Virus record (IMG/VR): IMGVR_UViG_3300047508_000093
Span: 1 to 31,438 of that record
DNA length: 31,438 nucleotides
DNA from: a virus
Direction: 5' to 3' (one strand)
The notes beneath the pieces are model-generated. The model was not told where the DNA came from. It searched no databases and saw nothing but the letters and a program-made list of their open reading frames with translations. Numbering within the stretch: position 1 is the first letter of the stretch; the number at the start of each line of letters is the position of its first letter. A program made the translations under genes and the position numbers. Below are positions 24,062 through 30,212 of the stretch, in pieces.

Positions 24062-24655
24062 CTACTCCGCTTTTTCCACCGGCAGGTCGATCACCACGAA
24101 CGGGTTCTCCTTGCCCATGATCTCCACGGGCGGGGGTTCGGCGGGGGTGGGTGTCACGTCGATTGCAGTTGCGAGTTTGCCGCTGGGTTTCGGCTCGCCG
24201 CCGAAGACGATTTGTATGCTGAATGCGGGCGCGTTCGGGTTGCGCGGGTCGATTTGGGTGGTGGTTTTGGGTTTGAGGTCAGCGAACTCGGTGAAAGTGC
24301 GGAATGCGTCGTGGACCTGCCCGAAGGTTGCGTCGGTACGCATCGCGCGCAGGAAGATCACGTTGGAGAGTTCTTTCGCCTTGAGGCGGCTGTCGAGCAC
24401 GAAGTCGAAGCCGGATTTTTCAATCTCCGCGCGTGTGCGCGCCACCTCTTGGACGAAAGGTATCCATGATTGGAGGGCGGTAAATTGCTCCTCGGTGTAG
24501 CCGTAGCGAAGGGCGATCTCAAGCGGGTCGTCCAGCCCGCTCGCGATCTGCAACACCATCTCCGGGGGCACCCGGAGCGCTTTTTCAGCCAGATTGCTGC
24601 TGGCCGGGTTCAGGACCGGGTACGGGAGGTCGATTATCGGGGCTGATGCGTCCAT
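24062..24655 (-). CDS. Possible terminase small subunit (tentative)
   Basis: 197 residues from ATG at 24655, inside the last 71 bases of the regulator gene; an alternative ATG at 24559 would give no overlap but cut the conserved-looking N-terminus. Helical region: LAEKALRVPPEMVLQIASGL, then DDPLEIALRYGYTEEQFTAL, a pattern like small-terminase helix-turn-helix segments. AEIEKSGFDFVLDSRLKAKE and FGQVHDAFRTFTEFADLKPK follow. The end (155-197) is Pro-rich. The 'I-A-x-R-Y-G-x-T' phrase and helical middle match proteins annotated as small terminase or hypothetical in podoviruses. It is separated from the large subunit by tiny genes, which is unusual but seen. Alternative: uncharacterised early virion-module protein. 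Confidence 0.5.
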   Translation of the reverse strand: MDASAPIIDLPYPVLNPASSNLAEKALRVPPEMVLQIASGLDDPLEIALRYGYTEEQFTALQSWIPFVQEVARTRAEIEKSGFDFVLDSRLKAKELSNVIFLRAMRTDATFGQVHDAFRTFTEFADLKPKTTTQIDPRNPNAPAFSIQIVFGGEPKPSGKLATAIDVTPTPAEPPPVEIMGKENPFVVIDLPVEKAE

Positions 24656-24779
24656 AAGTCTGCTTGATCGCGTGTCGGATGAGTTCGGAGACGCTAGTGT
24701 CGTCTCGTTTTGCCAGCGTCTGCAAGCTGGCAAGCGTCTTTGTTCCGATGAGGAAGTTGTAGCGTGTGCGTGTAGCCAT
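24585..24779 (-). CDS. Ribbon-helix-helix (CopG/Arc-like) regulator
   Basis: 64 residues; ATG at 24779 with AAGGTGG about 9 nt upstream. MATRTRYNFLIGTKTLASLQ provides the N-terminal beta strand and start of helix A, followed by TLAKRDDTSVSELIRHAIKQ (helix A end, turn DDTSVSEL, helix B). This is the ribbon-helix-helix plan: a DNA-contacting strand with Arg/Tyr and a 'S-V-S-E-L-I-R-x-A-I' helix. The C-terminal 20 residues are Pro/Gln-rich and probably disordered. First gene of the leftward operon, with a palindrome directly upstream, so autorepression and control of the whole late operon are likely (inference). Confidence 0.8.
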   Translation of the reverse strand: MATRTRYNFLIGTKTLASLQTLAKRDDTSVSELIRHAIKQTYGRISPDNRPPVPGPEPGQQQSG

Positions 24780-24804
24780 CGTGTGGTTCCACCTTTTCGT
24801 GAGT

Positions 24805-24829
24805 AAAAAGTATGTATATCGTACTTTTT
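24805..24829. promoter_or_regulatory. Palindromic operator candidate upstream of the RHH gene
   Basis: AAAAAGTA (24805-24812) and TACTTTTT (24822-24829) are an 8-bp inverted repeat around a 9-base TA-rich centre. On the leftward strand a TATACA -10-like box (24813-24818) falls inside it, and another (24836-24841) just upstream. No convincing -35 is seen. The site lies 26 bases from the regulator start, the usual place for an RHH operator. Confidence 0.6.
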
Positions 24830-25424
24830 GGGTTTTGTATAGAGCGGAACGGGTGAAAAAGGGCTGGCGCTGACCCCCTCTTGGCCCATCCCGGTCCCCC
24901 GTACGCCTCGCCACTTGTGCAAGGTGCGCCAGACCATCGCGGCCTTGCTCAGGCGGAAGATCGCTTCGGTGACGCACGGTTAAGTGTGTGCGCGCCGTTG
25001 CCGTGGCCTTCGCGTCTGGCCGGAGTCGCATGTGTTCCAACCGGCGCGATCCAACGTGTCCACGGTTCATCGTGGCGCGGAGTGGATAGCACTCCCGTCC
25101 AAAACGGTGTCCGCTGCATGCGAATCTAGTCGTCATCGCATGGCAAACGACCTGCGTGTGACCTGCCAGTAATGGCACCACGTCGATGCAACGCGTCAGA
25201 GAGAAGCGTTGCCGAGTCGCTCCGCGATAGGGGGCAACCTGATTTTCCTGTTTCAAGCGGGCCGCGCAAAGCCGAGGGATCGTATCCCACGGCCCATAAC
25301 GTGGCCCGTATCACTCAGCATCCTGCGGCGTCGAGGCGGACTTCAAGCGCACAACATGTAGCGGGGTTGTTCGTAGTAGTCGTCGCAGGGCGCTGACTGA
25401 TACGACACAGGGAGGATTCAAGTC
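24830..25424. other. Divergent intergenic control region (no gene seen)
   Basis: Separates the leftward late operon from the rightward operon. No ORF with a ribosome site is present. It holds several small hairpins: GAGTG/CACTC (25080-25084 and 25090-25094), TGCCA/TGGCA (25164-25168 and 25173-25177), GCAACGC/GCGTTGC (25188-25194 and 25206-25212) and GGGAT/ATCCC near 25275-25287. No clear rightward -10/-35 pair is visible; an RNA leader, a phage-specific promoter or a replication start are possible contents. Confidence 0.6.
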
Positions 25425-25661
25425 ATGAGCAAGCGCATCAGATACACCAAGTCGAACACGTTTAGCGGCGTCGCCCGGAACACTCGCGGGACGCCGATGC
25501 AGTGCAAGCAATTCAACACCGAGGCGACTGCGCCCGCAAAGGCGCACAAGCCGAAGCTGTGGGGCTACCACAAGCCCAAGAATGCCAAGCCGTCGCTGTG
25601 CATCGTGAGCAACGCGCAAGGCATAACAATCCGCATCGTCAAGTCGGTGCGGGTCCGGTAG
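25425..25661 (+). CDS. Small basic hypothetical protein, first rightward gene (78 aa)
   Basis: ATG at 25425 with an excellent GGGAGGA site 8 nt upstream. The sequence is Lys/Arg-rich (pI clearly high): MSKRIRYTKSNTFSGVARNT, GTPMQCKQFN, then KAHKPKLWGYHKPKNAKPSL and IRIVKSVRVR. Only two Cys. It looks like a nucleic-acid-interacting early protein, but no family is recognised. It is followed after 33 bases by the 213-aa gene, also with a strong ribosome site, so both are probably highly expressed. Confidence 0.75.
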   Translation: MSKRIRYTKSNTFSGVARNTRGTPMQCKQFNTEATAPAKAHKPKLWGYHKPKNAKPSLCIVSNAQGITIRIVKSVRVR

Positions 25662-25694
25662 TACAACGAACCCTTGAACGGGAGAATCAGCAAG

Positions 25695-26336
25695 ATGAAC
25701 ACCATCAAGTCGTTTGACGAGAAGTCCTTGGCCGTCGCCCTCAAGGCGATCACCAAGTCGGCGGTCGTGACCCGCGACAAGATTCAGGAAGTCGCGGTCT
25801 GGGCCGTGAACGTCAGCATCACCGACGGCAACATCGCGGTGGCCAATGCGTTGCTCGACGCCATCGGCGGCACCAAGTCGCTCCGCAAGGACAGCTTGGT
25901 CGCCTACTTCGAGAAGCTGGGCAACTTCGCATGGGTTAAGGCGGACAAGAAGCTCGCCTTCTTCCTGAACGCGAAGCATGGGATCACCGACCGCGTGATG
26001 ACGGAAGAGTACGCCGCCATCATCGTCGGCACCAAGTGGGACGAGGCGAAGCGTGAAGCCGAGATCGTGTCGGAGTACGACATGGAGAAGCAGACGCGCA
26101 TCTTCATCGCCCGCATGGAGAAGGTGATGCTCGACCCTGCCAACAAGGTCGCCAATGCCGACGTGCTCCACGCCGTGCGCAACGCGTTCAACAAGATCAA
26201 CGCGGAGAAGGTGCTCAAGACGATGACGGTCGACAAAGACGTGATCGAACAGGGCGAGAAGGTCGACGCGGCGATGGCCGCGCGGGATGCCGCCGCGCTG
26301 CCGAAGATCGAGCCGTCGATGGCGGCGGTCGGGTAG
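25695..26336 (+). CDS. Hypothetical early protein followed by strong hairpins (213 aa)
   Basis: ATG at 25695, GGGAGA 9 nt upstream; an in-frame TTG seven codons earlier has no site. Mostly helical and rich in Lys/Ala/Val: FDEKSLAVALKAITKSAVVT, IAVANALLDAIGG, LVAYFEKLGNFAWVKADKKL and MEKVMLDPANKVANADVLHA. No Cys, no membrane segment, and a charged C-terminal helix. Codon use is highly biased (AAG for Lys, GTC, ATC), as in abundantly made proteins. Strong hairpins follow the stop. I do not recognise it; similar lengths occur among abundant podoviral early or DNA-binding proteins (speculative). Confidence 0.75.
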   Translation: MNTIKSFDEKSLAVALKAITKSAVVTRDKIQEVAVWAVNVSITDGNIAVANALLDAIGGTKSLRKDSLVAYFEKLGNFAWVKADKKLAFFLNAKHGITDRVMTEEYAAIIVGTKWDEAKREAEIVSEYDMEKQTRIFIARMEKVMLDPANKVANADVLHAVRNAFNKINAEKVLKTMTVDKDVIEQGEKVDAAMAARDAAALPKIEPSMAAVG

Positions 26337-26356
26337 TAAGTAGGGGAATCAGGAGC

Positions 26357-26378
26357 GCGGGCACCGCAAGGTGCCCGC
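26357..26378 (+). terminator. Hairpin with GCAA loop after the 213-aa gene
   Basis: GCGGGCACC (26357-26365) and GGTGCCCGC (26370-26378) form a perfect 9-bp stem with a GCAA (GNRA) loop, 21 bases after the stop. It is followed by TTCCCC and not by a U-run, so it is an atypical or conditional terminator. GGGGAA (26343-26348) can pair with that TTCCCC and extend the stem. Confidence 0.7.
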
Positions 26379-26420
26379 TTCCCCATACGCTTATGTGTAG
26401 CTTGTGAGCGTATGGGGAAG
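26378..26420 (+). promoter_or_regulatory. 14-bp perfect inverted repeat, competitor of the preceding hairpin
   Basis: CTTCCCCATACGCT (26378-26391) and AGCGTATGGGGAAG (26407-26420) are fully complementary around a 15-base loop. The 5' arm contains the TTCCCC that the upstream GGGGAA (26343-26348) could also use, so the two folds exclude each other. The layout is like an attenuator or anti-terminator. Confidence 0.7.
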
Positions 26421-26423
26421 TAA

Positions 26424-26439
26424 GCCTGCTGCGTCAGGC
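26424..26439 (+). other. Small hairpin GCCTG/CAGGC
   Basis: GCCTG (26424-26428) and CAGGC (26435-26439) with a 6-base loop, directly after the 14-bp repeat. Part of the structured stretch 26343-26582. Confidence 0.5.
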
Positions 26440-26562
26440 CGTGTGTATAGGTATCTGGTACGCACGTTAAACCGGAAAGCTAGGGGCCGCTGCGCCGTAC
26501 AACCGGGCGGGGTACGCAAGCTCCACAAGACGAGTCAATGATGTAGTAGAAGTATGGTAGCG

Positions 26563-26582
26563 GCGAGGGCTTCGGCCCTCGC
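26563..26582 (+). terminator. GC-rich hairpin with UUCG tetraloop
   Basis: GCGAGGGC (26563-26570), loop TTCG, GCCCTCGC (26575-26582): 8 perfect pairs and an extra-stable UUCG loop. No U-run on either strand. It sits at the border between the GC-rich and AT-rich halves of the non-coding region; possible terminator or 3' end of a small RNA. Confidence 0.6.
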
Positions 26583-26642
26583 AACTATCACGCGCACCAG
26601 TTATCAGCTTGTTTCCATAGGAAAATCGGGCTTCAGGCCAAA

Positions 26643-26694
26643 GTTATTATGAGTGTCTTACGTTTCTGCATAATAACAATCAATAATACGTAAG
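26643..26694. repeat. Two interleaved inverted repeats (pseudoknot topology)
   Basis: GTTATTATG (26643-26651) pairs with CATAATAAC (26669-26677), 9 bp. CTTACGT (26657-26663), which lies in the loop of the first, pairs with ACGTAAG (26688-26694), 7 bp. Order A-B-A'-B' is the H-type pseudoknot arrangement if transcribed; in DNA it could be a set of protein-binding sites. Confidence 0.65.
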
Positions 26695-26947
26695 CACCAT
26701 TGCTCTGTTCTGTCCATGCACTTACTACCTTATTTCGTAGTATTGTATAATTTGTAAGAGATTTAGATGGTACGTGTGCGCGACCCCCTTTCCGAAACCC
26801 GGATTGGGTAGACGCGGTTTTCTAAAAAAGGTGTTCATCCAAAATTTGACCCAATAATACTGACGCATCACCATTCCGTAATCTTTTGCGTGGCTTACTC
26901 GCGCAGAATTCACGACATCGCATTTTCAAAGGGTTTCGTAATAACCG

Positions 26948-26956
26948 TGCTACAAT
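26948..26956 (+). promoter_or_regulatory. Extended -10 promoter candidate for the right-hand gene run
   Basis: TGcTACAAT: a TG one base before the hexamer TACAAT (26951-26956) makes an extended -10, which can work without a good -35; indeed none is seen. The start of transcription would fall near 26963, leaving about 26 bases before the zinc-ribbon gene. Confidence 0.55.
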
Positions 26957-26988
26957 GGGTTCCTCCCAAACCCACCCAAGGAATCCAC

Positions 26989-27648
26989 ATGGAAATGAAG
27001 AAATGCACCGCATGTGCTCGCCGTCATCGTAGCGAGGACACGCTCTGCCCAATGTGCCGCAAGTATCAAAGGCGTATACTATACAGCGAAGCTAACGAGA
27101 CAAAACGCAACCCAGCTACGCTGTCAATCCAACATGGTAACCGGCCACAGTATGGTCAGTACGCACCACCATTCAAGGCCAACACACCCGAGTACATGAA
27201 CTGGTATCGCGACGTGCAGGCGCAGGCTCGCCATCACATGGAGATTCCGTGGCCGCAGTTCTACGCACGGGCTAAGGAAGAGGCGCACAACAACCCAGTA
27301 TCCACGCACCGCAAGTACCGCAGGCACCGCTCGCTGTTCGGTGGCGCTGGCACCAAGGAGTACAACGCGTGGTACTACAGCGTGCGCAAGGCGCACGCAG
27401 CACTGCCGGTCAACGAGCAGAACTGGCCCGAGTTCTACGGCAAGGCGAGGACCAAGGCAATGATTGAGCATGGACTCTTGGCCCCGCACGGATTCACGAG
27501 GCACCGAGTTCCAGACAAACGCTACAACGTCGTACCATTTAACCCCATCACTACATCCTTTGATGGACCACTGCGCTTCGACTTCTCGATCCCGTCGCAC
27601 TTCAACCACCACCTCATCAACGACAACGAAAGGAACCAAACCACATGA
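26989..27648 (+). CDS. Zinc-ribbon protein with a duplicated WP-FY module (219 aa)
   Basis: ATG at 26989, AAGGAA 5 nt upstream; the open frame begins at 26890 but the first 33 codons cross the promoter. C6-x2-C9 and C20-x2-C23 (CTAC, CPMC) make a classic N-terminal zinc ribbon, followed by a basic stretch. Residues 66-99 and 121-158 are two copies of a module: (T)(P/K)EYxxWY..V..A, a gap, then W-P-x-F-Y-x-x-A. Between them is the Arg-rich HRKYRRHRS. Looks like a DNA-binding regulator, but no known family is recognised. It overlaps the next gene as ATGA. Confidence 0.75.
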   Translation: MEMKKCTACARRHRSEDTLCPMCRKYQRRILYSEANETKRNPATLSIQHGNRPQYGQYAPPFKANTPEYMNWYRDVQAQARHHMEIPWPQFYARAKEEAHNNPVSTHRKYRRHRSLFGGAGTKEYNAWYYSVRKAHAALPVNEQNWPEFYGKARTKAMIEHGLLAPHGFTRHRVPDKRYNVVPFNPITTSFDGPLRFDFSIPSHFNHHLINDNERNQTT

Positions 27649-27788
27649 GCGCGTGGCTGATCGTGGCGGTAGGGCTGGCCTACGCCTGCGTGGCAGTCGA
27701 GCAGGCGTGGAAGGGGAATTGGGCAATGAGTCTCGTCTTCGGCGGCTACGCGGTATCGAACATCGGTCTGCTGAAAGTCACAAGCTAG
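27645..27788 (+). CDS. Small two-helix membrane protein (47 aa)
   Basis: ATG at 27645 overlaps the previous stop (ATGA). MSAWLIVAVGLAYACVAVEQ (helix 1), AWKGNWA, then MSLVFGGYAVSNIGLLKVTS (helix 2). 'EQAxxGNWxMxLVxxGYAxxNIGL' is a familiar pattern of tiny phage inner-membrane proteins. Function unknown. Confidence 0.8.
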   Translation: MSAWLIVAVGLAYACVAVEQAWKGNWAMSLVFGGYAVSNIGLLKVTS

Positions 27789-27805
27789 GAAAGGGCACAC
27801 CCGAG

Positions 27806-28324
27806 ATGACCATCAAATCCGAAACAATGCGCAGGATGGACGCCATGGCCAAGGCGGGGTTGACGCCCGACCTTCTCATCACCACCGATACGCTCACCTC
27901 AAGGAACGGCAGGCCCGTGCTGCTCAGGAACCCGCGCTGGGTGGAGTTGTACAACTCCAATCTCATCGTGGCTGCGGCGTACGACGCGGACGTGCAGCCC
28001 GAGGACGCACACGAGGACAGCATCCCCGGCTTCGGCTTCGCACCCGTGCCAACTATCACGCCGCCGGGGAGGCCCGTGCCGCCCACCACCATAACCCCCG
28101 TGCAGGGCAACCGCATCCTGACACCGAAACCGCAACCCGACCCGCCCGAGGAGCGCAAGCCCATGGCAACCAGCACGCTGATAACAACTGCACGCAATAT
28201 CGCGCAGCACTACACCGCTCCGCCTGCGGGGGAACCCAAGCCCGAGGACGCTTACATCGCGTGGCTGCTGAACGCGCTCGCTGATGCACTGGAAGGAAAG
28301 GGAAAGGATGCAGACATCAAGTAA
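27806..28324 (+). CDS. Hypothetical protein with Pro-rich linker (172 aa)
   Basis: ATG at 27806 with AGGAAAGG some 12 nt upstream; the earlier open frame from 27464 has no site and runs through two genes. Residues 1-65 form an alpha/beta part (MTIKSETMRRMDAMAKAGLT, NPRWVELYNSNLIVAAAYDA). Residues 70-120 are Pro/Thr-rich (TITPPGRPVPPTTITP). Residues 120-172 form a helical C-terminal domain: MATSTLITTARNIAQHYTAP and AYIAWLLNALADALEGKG. An in-frame ATG at 28163 has its own GAGGAG site, so a short C-terminal product (53 aa) may also be made. Unrecognised. Confidence 0.7.
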   Translation: MTIKSETMRRMDAMAKAGLTPDLLITTDTLTSRNGRPVLLRNPRWVELYNSNLIVAAAYDADVQPEDAHEDSIPGFGFAPVPTITPPGRPVPPTTITPVQGNRILTPKPQPDPPEERKPMATSTLITTARNIAQHYTAPPAGEPKPEDAYIAWLLNALADALEGKGKDADIK

Positions 28325-28496
28325 AAGGAACGAGCATCCCGCATGCAGTTGCAGGGCTTGTGTTCGTGGTCGCCACACGCCCGGCGGGCACTTCACCACA
28401 ACGCAGGTCAACAAGAAGATAAGGCGAATGGCCAAGCAGGCCATCAAGAGGGGCGACGACAACGTCGCCATCGTGAGCACACCCTACACGGACTGA
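28308..28496 (+). CDS. Small Cys-cluster hypothetical protein (62 aa)
   Basis: ATG at 28308 inside the end of the previous gene, after a GGAAAGG-rich site. Contains HPACSCRACVRGRHTPGG (C13, C15, C18 with His nearby), then FTTTQVNKKIRRMAKQAIKR and STPYTD. The short CxCxxC cluster could bind metal; basic and partly helical. The STPYTD end is shared by other small phage proteins that I recall as unannotated. Stops 4 bases before the next ATG. Confidence 0.65.
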   Translation: MQTSSKRNEHPACSCRACVRGRHTPGGHFTTTQVNKKIRRMAKQAIKRGDDNVAIVSTPYTD

Positions 28497-28500
28497 CCCC

Positions 28501-29688
28501 ATGAGCACACGCAAGCGCGAGGCCAAGATCAAGGCACAGGCGGACGCAGCGTACGAGGAAGCACTGAGGAAATCCCCCGCCATGGCCATAGGCATGGCAC
28601 TCATGCAGGGGATGACGCCACCCAAGAAGGCGAAGCGCCAACCCCTTCTCATTGACGAGGCGCTCAACAACCCGCACAAGGGCGCACCCAAAGACGTGCA
28701 GAAGAGGATCAAGGTCGTGCAGGCGCGGCTCAGGAACGCCAAGGTCTTCAAGTTCGACGAGGACGCCGCGCTCTATGCTGCACAGATGATGAGGAATTAT
28801 CCCGAGGCCATCGCGCACGACATCGAGTACGCGATACCGCCGTTCAAGCAGATGTACATCGAGTTCCCATTCATGAAGTTCTACGACATGCTCACTCCAC
28901 CCGAGATGCGCGGCCTCGACCCGCTGCCCATCGAAGACCAAGACTTGGACGTGGGCTACTTCTACGACGGCCCGACCGTGTACGTCATGTCGCGCACGAT
29001 GCCGCACGGCAACAGCAACAGCCACGGCATGCTGCTGCCGCTACGCTTCCGCCTCAACAGGACATTCACGTTCCAAGAAGAGCAGCAACTCACCAAGCAC
29101 CTGCAAGGCTCACGGCTGTCCATCGACGCCTTCTTCTGGGGCAGTTGCTACAAGAGACTGATCGAACGCAACGACTACGCATCCATGCGGGCGCTGCGCG
29201 ATCACCACAGTTGCGAGGTCTGGTATGGCATCGGGGATGTACTGGCGGACGAAAGACTGCTGGCCCACCTGCTGCACACCAACGCGGGAGACATGCGAAC
29301 TATCATCGCCATGCTGCTGTTCCTCAACCGAACGAAGGATGTGCAGGTAGTCGATGAACTCCCACCTGCTCCGGGGTGGATACGCGCCAAGCCGTCCACG
29401 TTGGTGCGGCATAACCTCATACACATCAAACTCGATCCCGGTCCGTTGTTGAAGAGGGCTTTTAAATCCAGAGCTACGGGCGGATGGCGACGCGAGCACG
29501 ACGTGCGTGGCCACTTCTGCCACGACCGTGTATGGCATAACGCGCACCACGAGCACGACGCGCGGGAAACCCGCGTCAATCACTGGCAGTGCGTGAAGTG
29601 CGGGGGTGCCAAGTGGTGGCGCAAGGAACACCATCGCGGGCGGGCCGATCTGGGCCAAGTCCGAACCGTTTATGAGGTGGCAAAATGA
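28501..29688 (+). CDS. Large hypothetical protein with C-terminal zinc-knuckle and WRKEHHRG motif (395 aa)
   Basis: ATG at 28501, without a ribosome site, 4 bases after the upstream stop; coupled translation is likely. The N-terminus is basic (MSTRKREAKIKAQADAAYEE). A middle domain of 80-310 holds YFYDGPTVYVMSR and LLPLRFRLNRTFTFQEEQQL. C-terminal features: RREHDVRGHFCH, HHEHDARET, HWQCVKCGGAKWWRKEHHRG (C364, C367) and LGQVRTVYEV. The combined 'H-x-V-R-G-H...C-x-x-C-G...W-W-x-x-x-H-x-R-G...L-G-x-V-x-x-x-Y-x-V' pattern recurs in phage hypotheticals and points to a metal-binding fold. Function not known. Confidence 0.7.
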   Translation: MSTRKREAKIKAQADAAYEEALRKSPAMAIGMALMQGMTPPKKAKRQPLLIDEALNNPHKGAPKDVQKRIKVVQARLRNAKVFKFDEDAALYAAQMMRNYPEAIAHDIEYAIPPFKQMYIEFPFMKFYDMLTPPEMRGLDPLPIEDQDLDVGYFYDGPTVYVMSRTMPHGNSNSHGMLLPLRFRLNRTFTFQEEQQLTKHLQGSRLSIDAFFWGSCYKRLIERNDYASMRALRDHHSCEVWYGIGDVLADERLLAHLLHTNAGDMRTIIAMLLFLNRTKDVQVVDELPPAPGWIRAKPSTLVRHNLIHIKLDPGPLLKRAFKSRATGGWRREHDVRGHFCHDRVWHNAHHEHDARETRVNHWQCVKCGGAKWWRKEHHRGRADLGQVRTVYEVAK

Positions 29689-29876
29689 GATGGACAAAGG
29701 CAGAACGGCGCAGGAAAGGGCTGCGCTCGCTCGCACAGAACCTGCACCACGACAACCGCTACTACAAGCGTGCGGTGTTCAACCACGCAACGGATACGAA
29801 GCAGCAGCAAGTGCGCCTTGGCTCGCGCCTGTTCGAGATCATCATCGACCGGCGCATATACCGCACGAGTTTTTGA
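29685..29876 (+). CDS. Small basic hypothetical protein (63 aa)
   Basis: ATG at 29685 overlaps the previous stop (ATGA) and has GAGGTGG 4 nt upstream. MRWTKAERRRKGLRSLAQNL, HHDNRYYKRAVFNHATD and LFEIIIDRRIYRTSF: strongly basic, helical, with aromatic residues. Probably nucleic-acid associated; unrecognised. Confidence 0.7.
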   Translation: MRWTKAERRRKGLRSLAQNLHHDNRYYKRAVFNHATDTKQQQVRLGSRLFEIIIDRRIYRTSF

Positions 29877-30212
29877 AATCTGCCGGTCAGCGCACAAGCC
29901 CGTGCGTGGTGATCGTCCATACGCGGCAAGGAAGGGGGAACGGCACATGAAGTGAGCGGGGGCGCACTGAACGCCAAAGCGCCCACCAGTAATCCCTTTG
30001 TTCAGCCACTACGTGGATACCACGGACACGCTCTGGGCCGTTGGTGTCGCGTGATGCGGGAGGGAGTCTCCGCGAGCGAGCCTGCCGTGCAGAGGGCAGG
30101 AACCGGTGTTACAGCAAAAGCGATGGGCCTGACGGATGCGGCGAACAACCCCGCCTTGCCGTGTCGGCCCTGTCCTCAACGAATGGCCCAATGGGGTAAC
30201 CAAGGAGAGGTG
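29877..30212 (+). other. Non-coding gap with two hairpins
   Basis: 336 bases without a supportable gene. An open reading frame continues back to GTG 29952 in the frame of the next gene, but without a ribosome site. GGGCGC/GCGCCC (29960-29965 and 29979-29984) and CCTGCC/GGCAGG (30081-30086 and 30095-30100) form hairpins. It may hold a promoter or small RNA; no good -10/-35 pair is seen. Confidence 0.55.

Larger units (their letters stand above)
26337..26988. other. Non-coding structured / AT-rich region
   Basis: 652 bases without a supportable gene. The first part (to 26582) is GC-rich and full of hairpins; GGTACGCA occurs twice (26457-26464 and 26511-26518). The second part (26600-26960) is conspicuously AT-rich compared with the rest of the window and holds inverted repeats, a TATAAT box (26746-26751) with a TACTAC/GTAGTA hairpin just before it, and the promoter at 26948-26956. 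No tRNA could be drawn. Candidate roles: small RNA, early promoter or replication origin. Confidence 0.65.

Noticed and set aside
25399-25416. T7-promoter-like string (GATACGAC then ACAGGGAGG)
   Set aside because: About five central bases of the T7-type consensus are missing, so the recognition and start parts would be out of register; no second copy and no phage RNA polymerase seen in the window.
24830-25424. Search for tRNA genes here and at 26430-26560
   Set aside because: No cloverleaf with acceptor, anticodon and T-arm (GGTTCGA-type) could be drawn; only short hairpins.
25311-26171. 286-codon minus-strand frame opposite the 213-aa gene
   Set aside because: Mirror of a strongly codon-biased gene with a good ribosome site; no own signals.
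26725-26913. 62-codon minus-strand frame in the AT-rich region
   Set aside because: GTG start without ribosome site, isolated against the direction of neighbours, composition explained by AT-rich DNA.
29952-30212. 87-codon upstream extension of the 90-aa gene
   Set aside because: No ribosome site at GTG 29952, whereas ATG 30213 has an excellent one; the extension looks like chance open frame.
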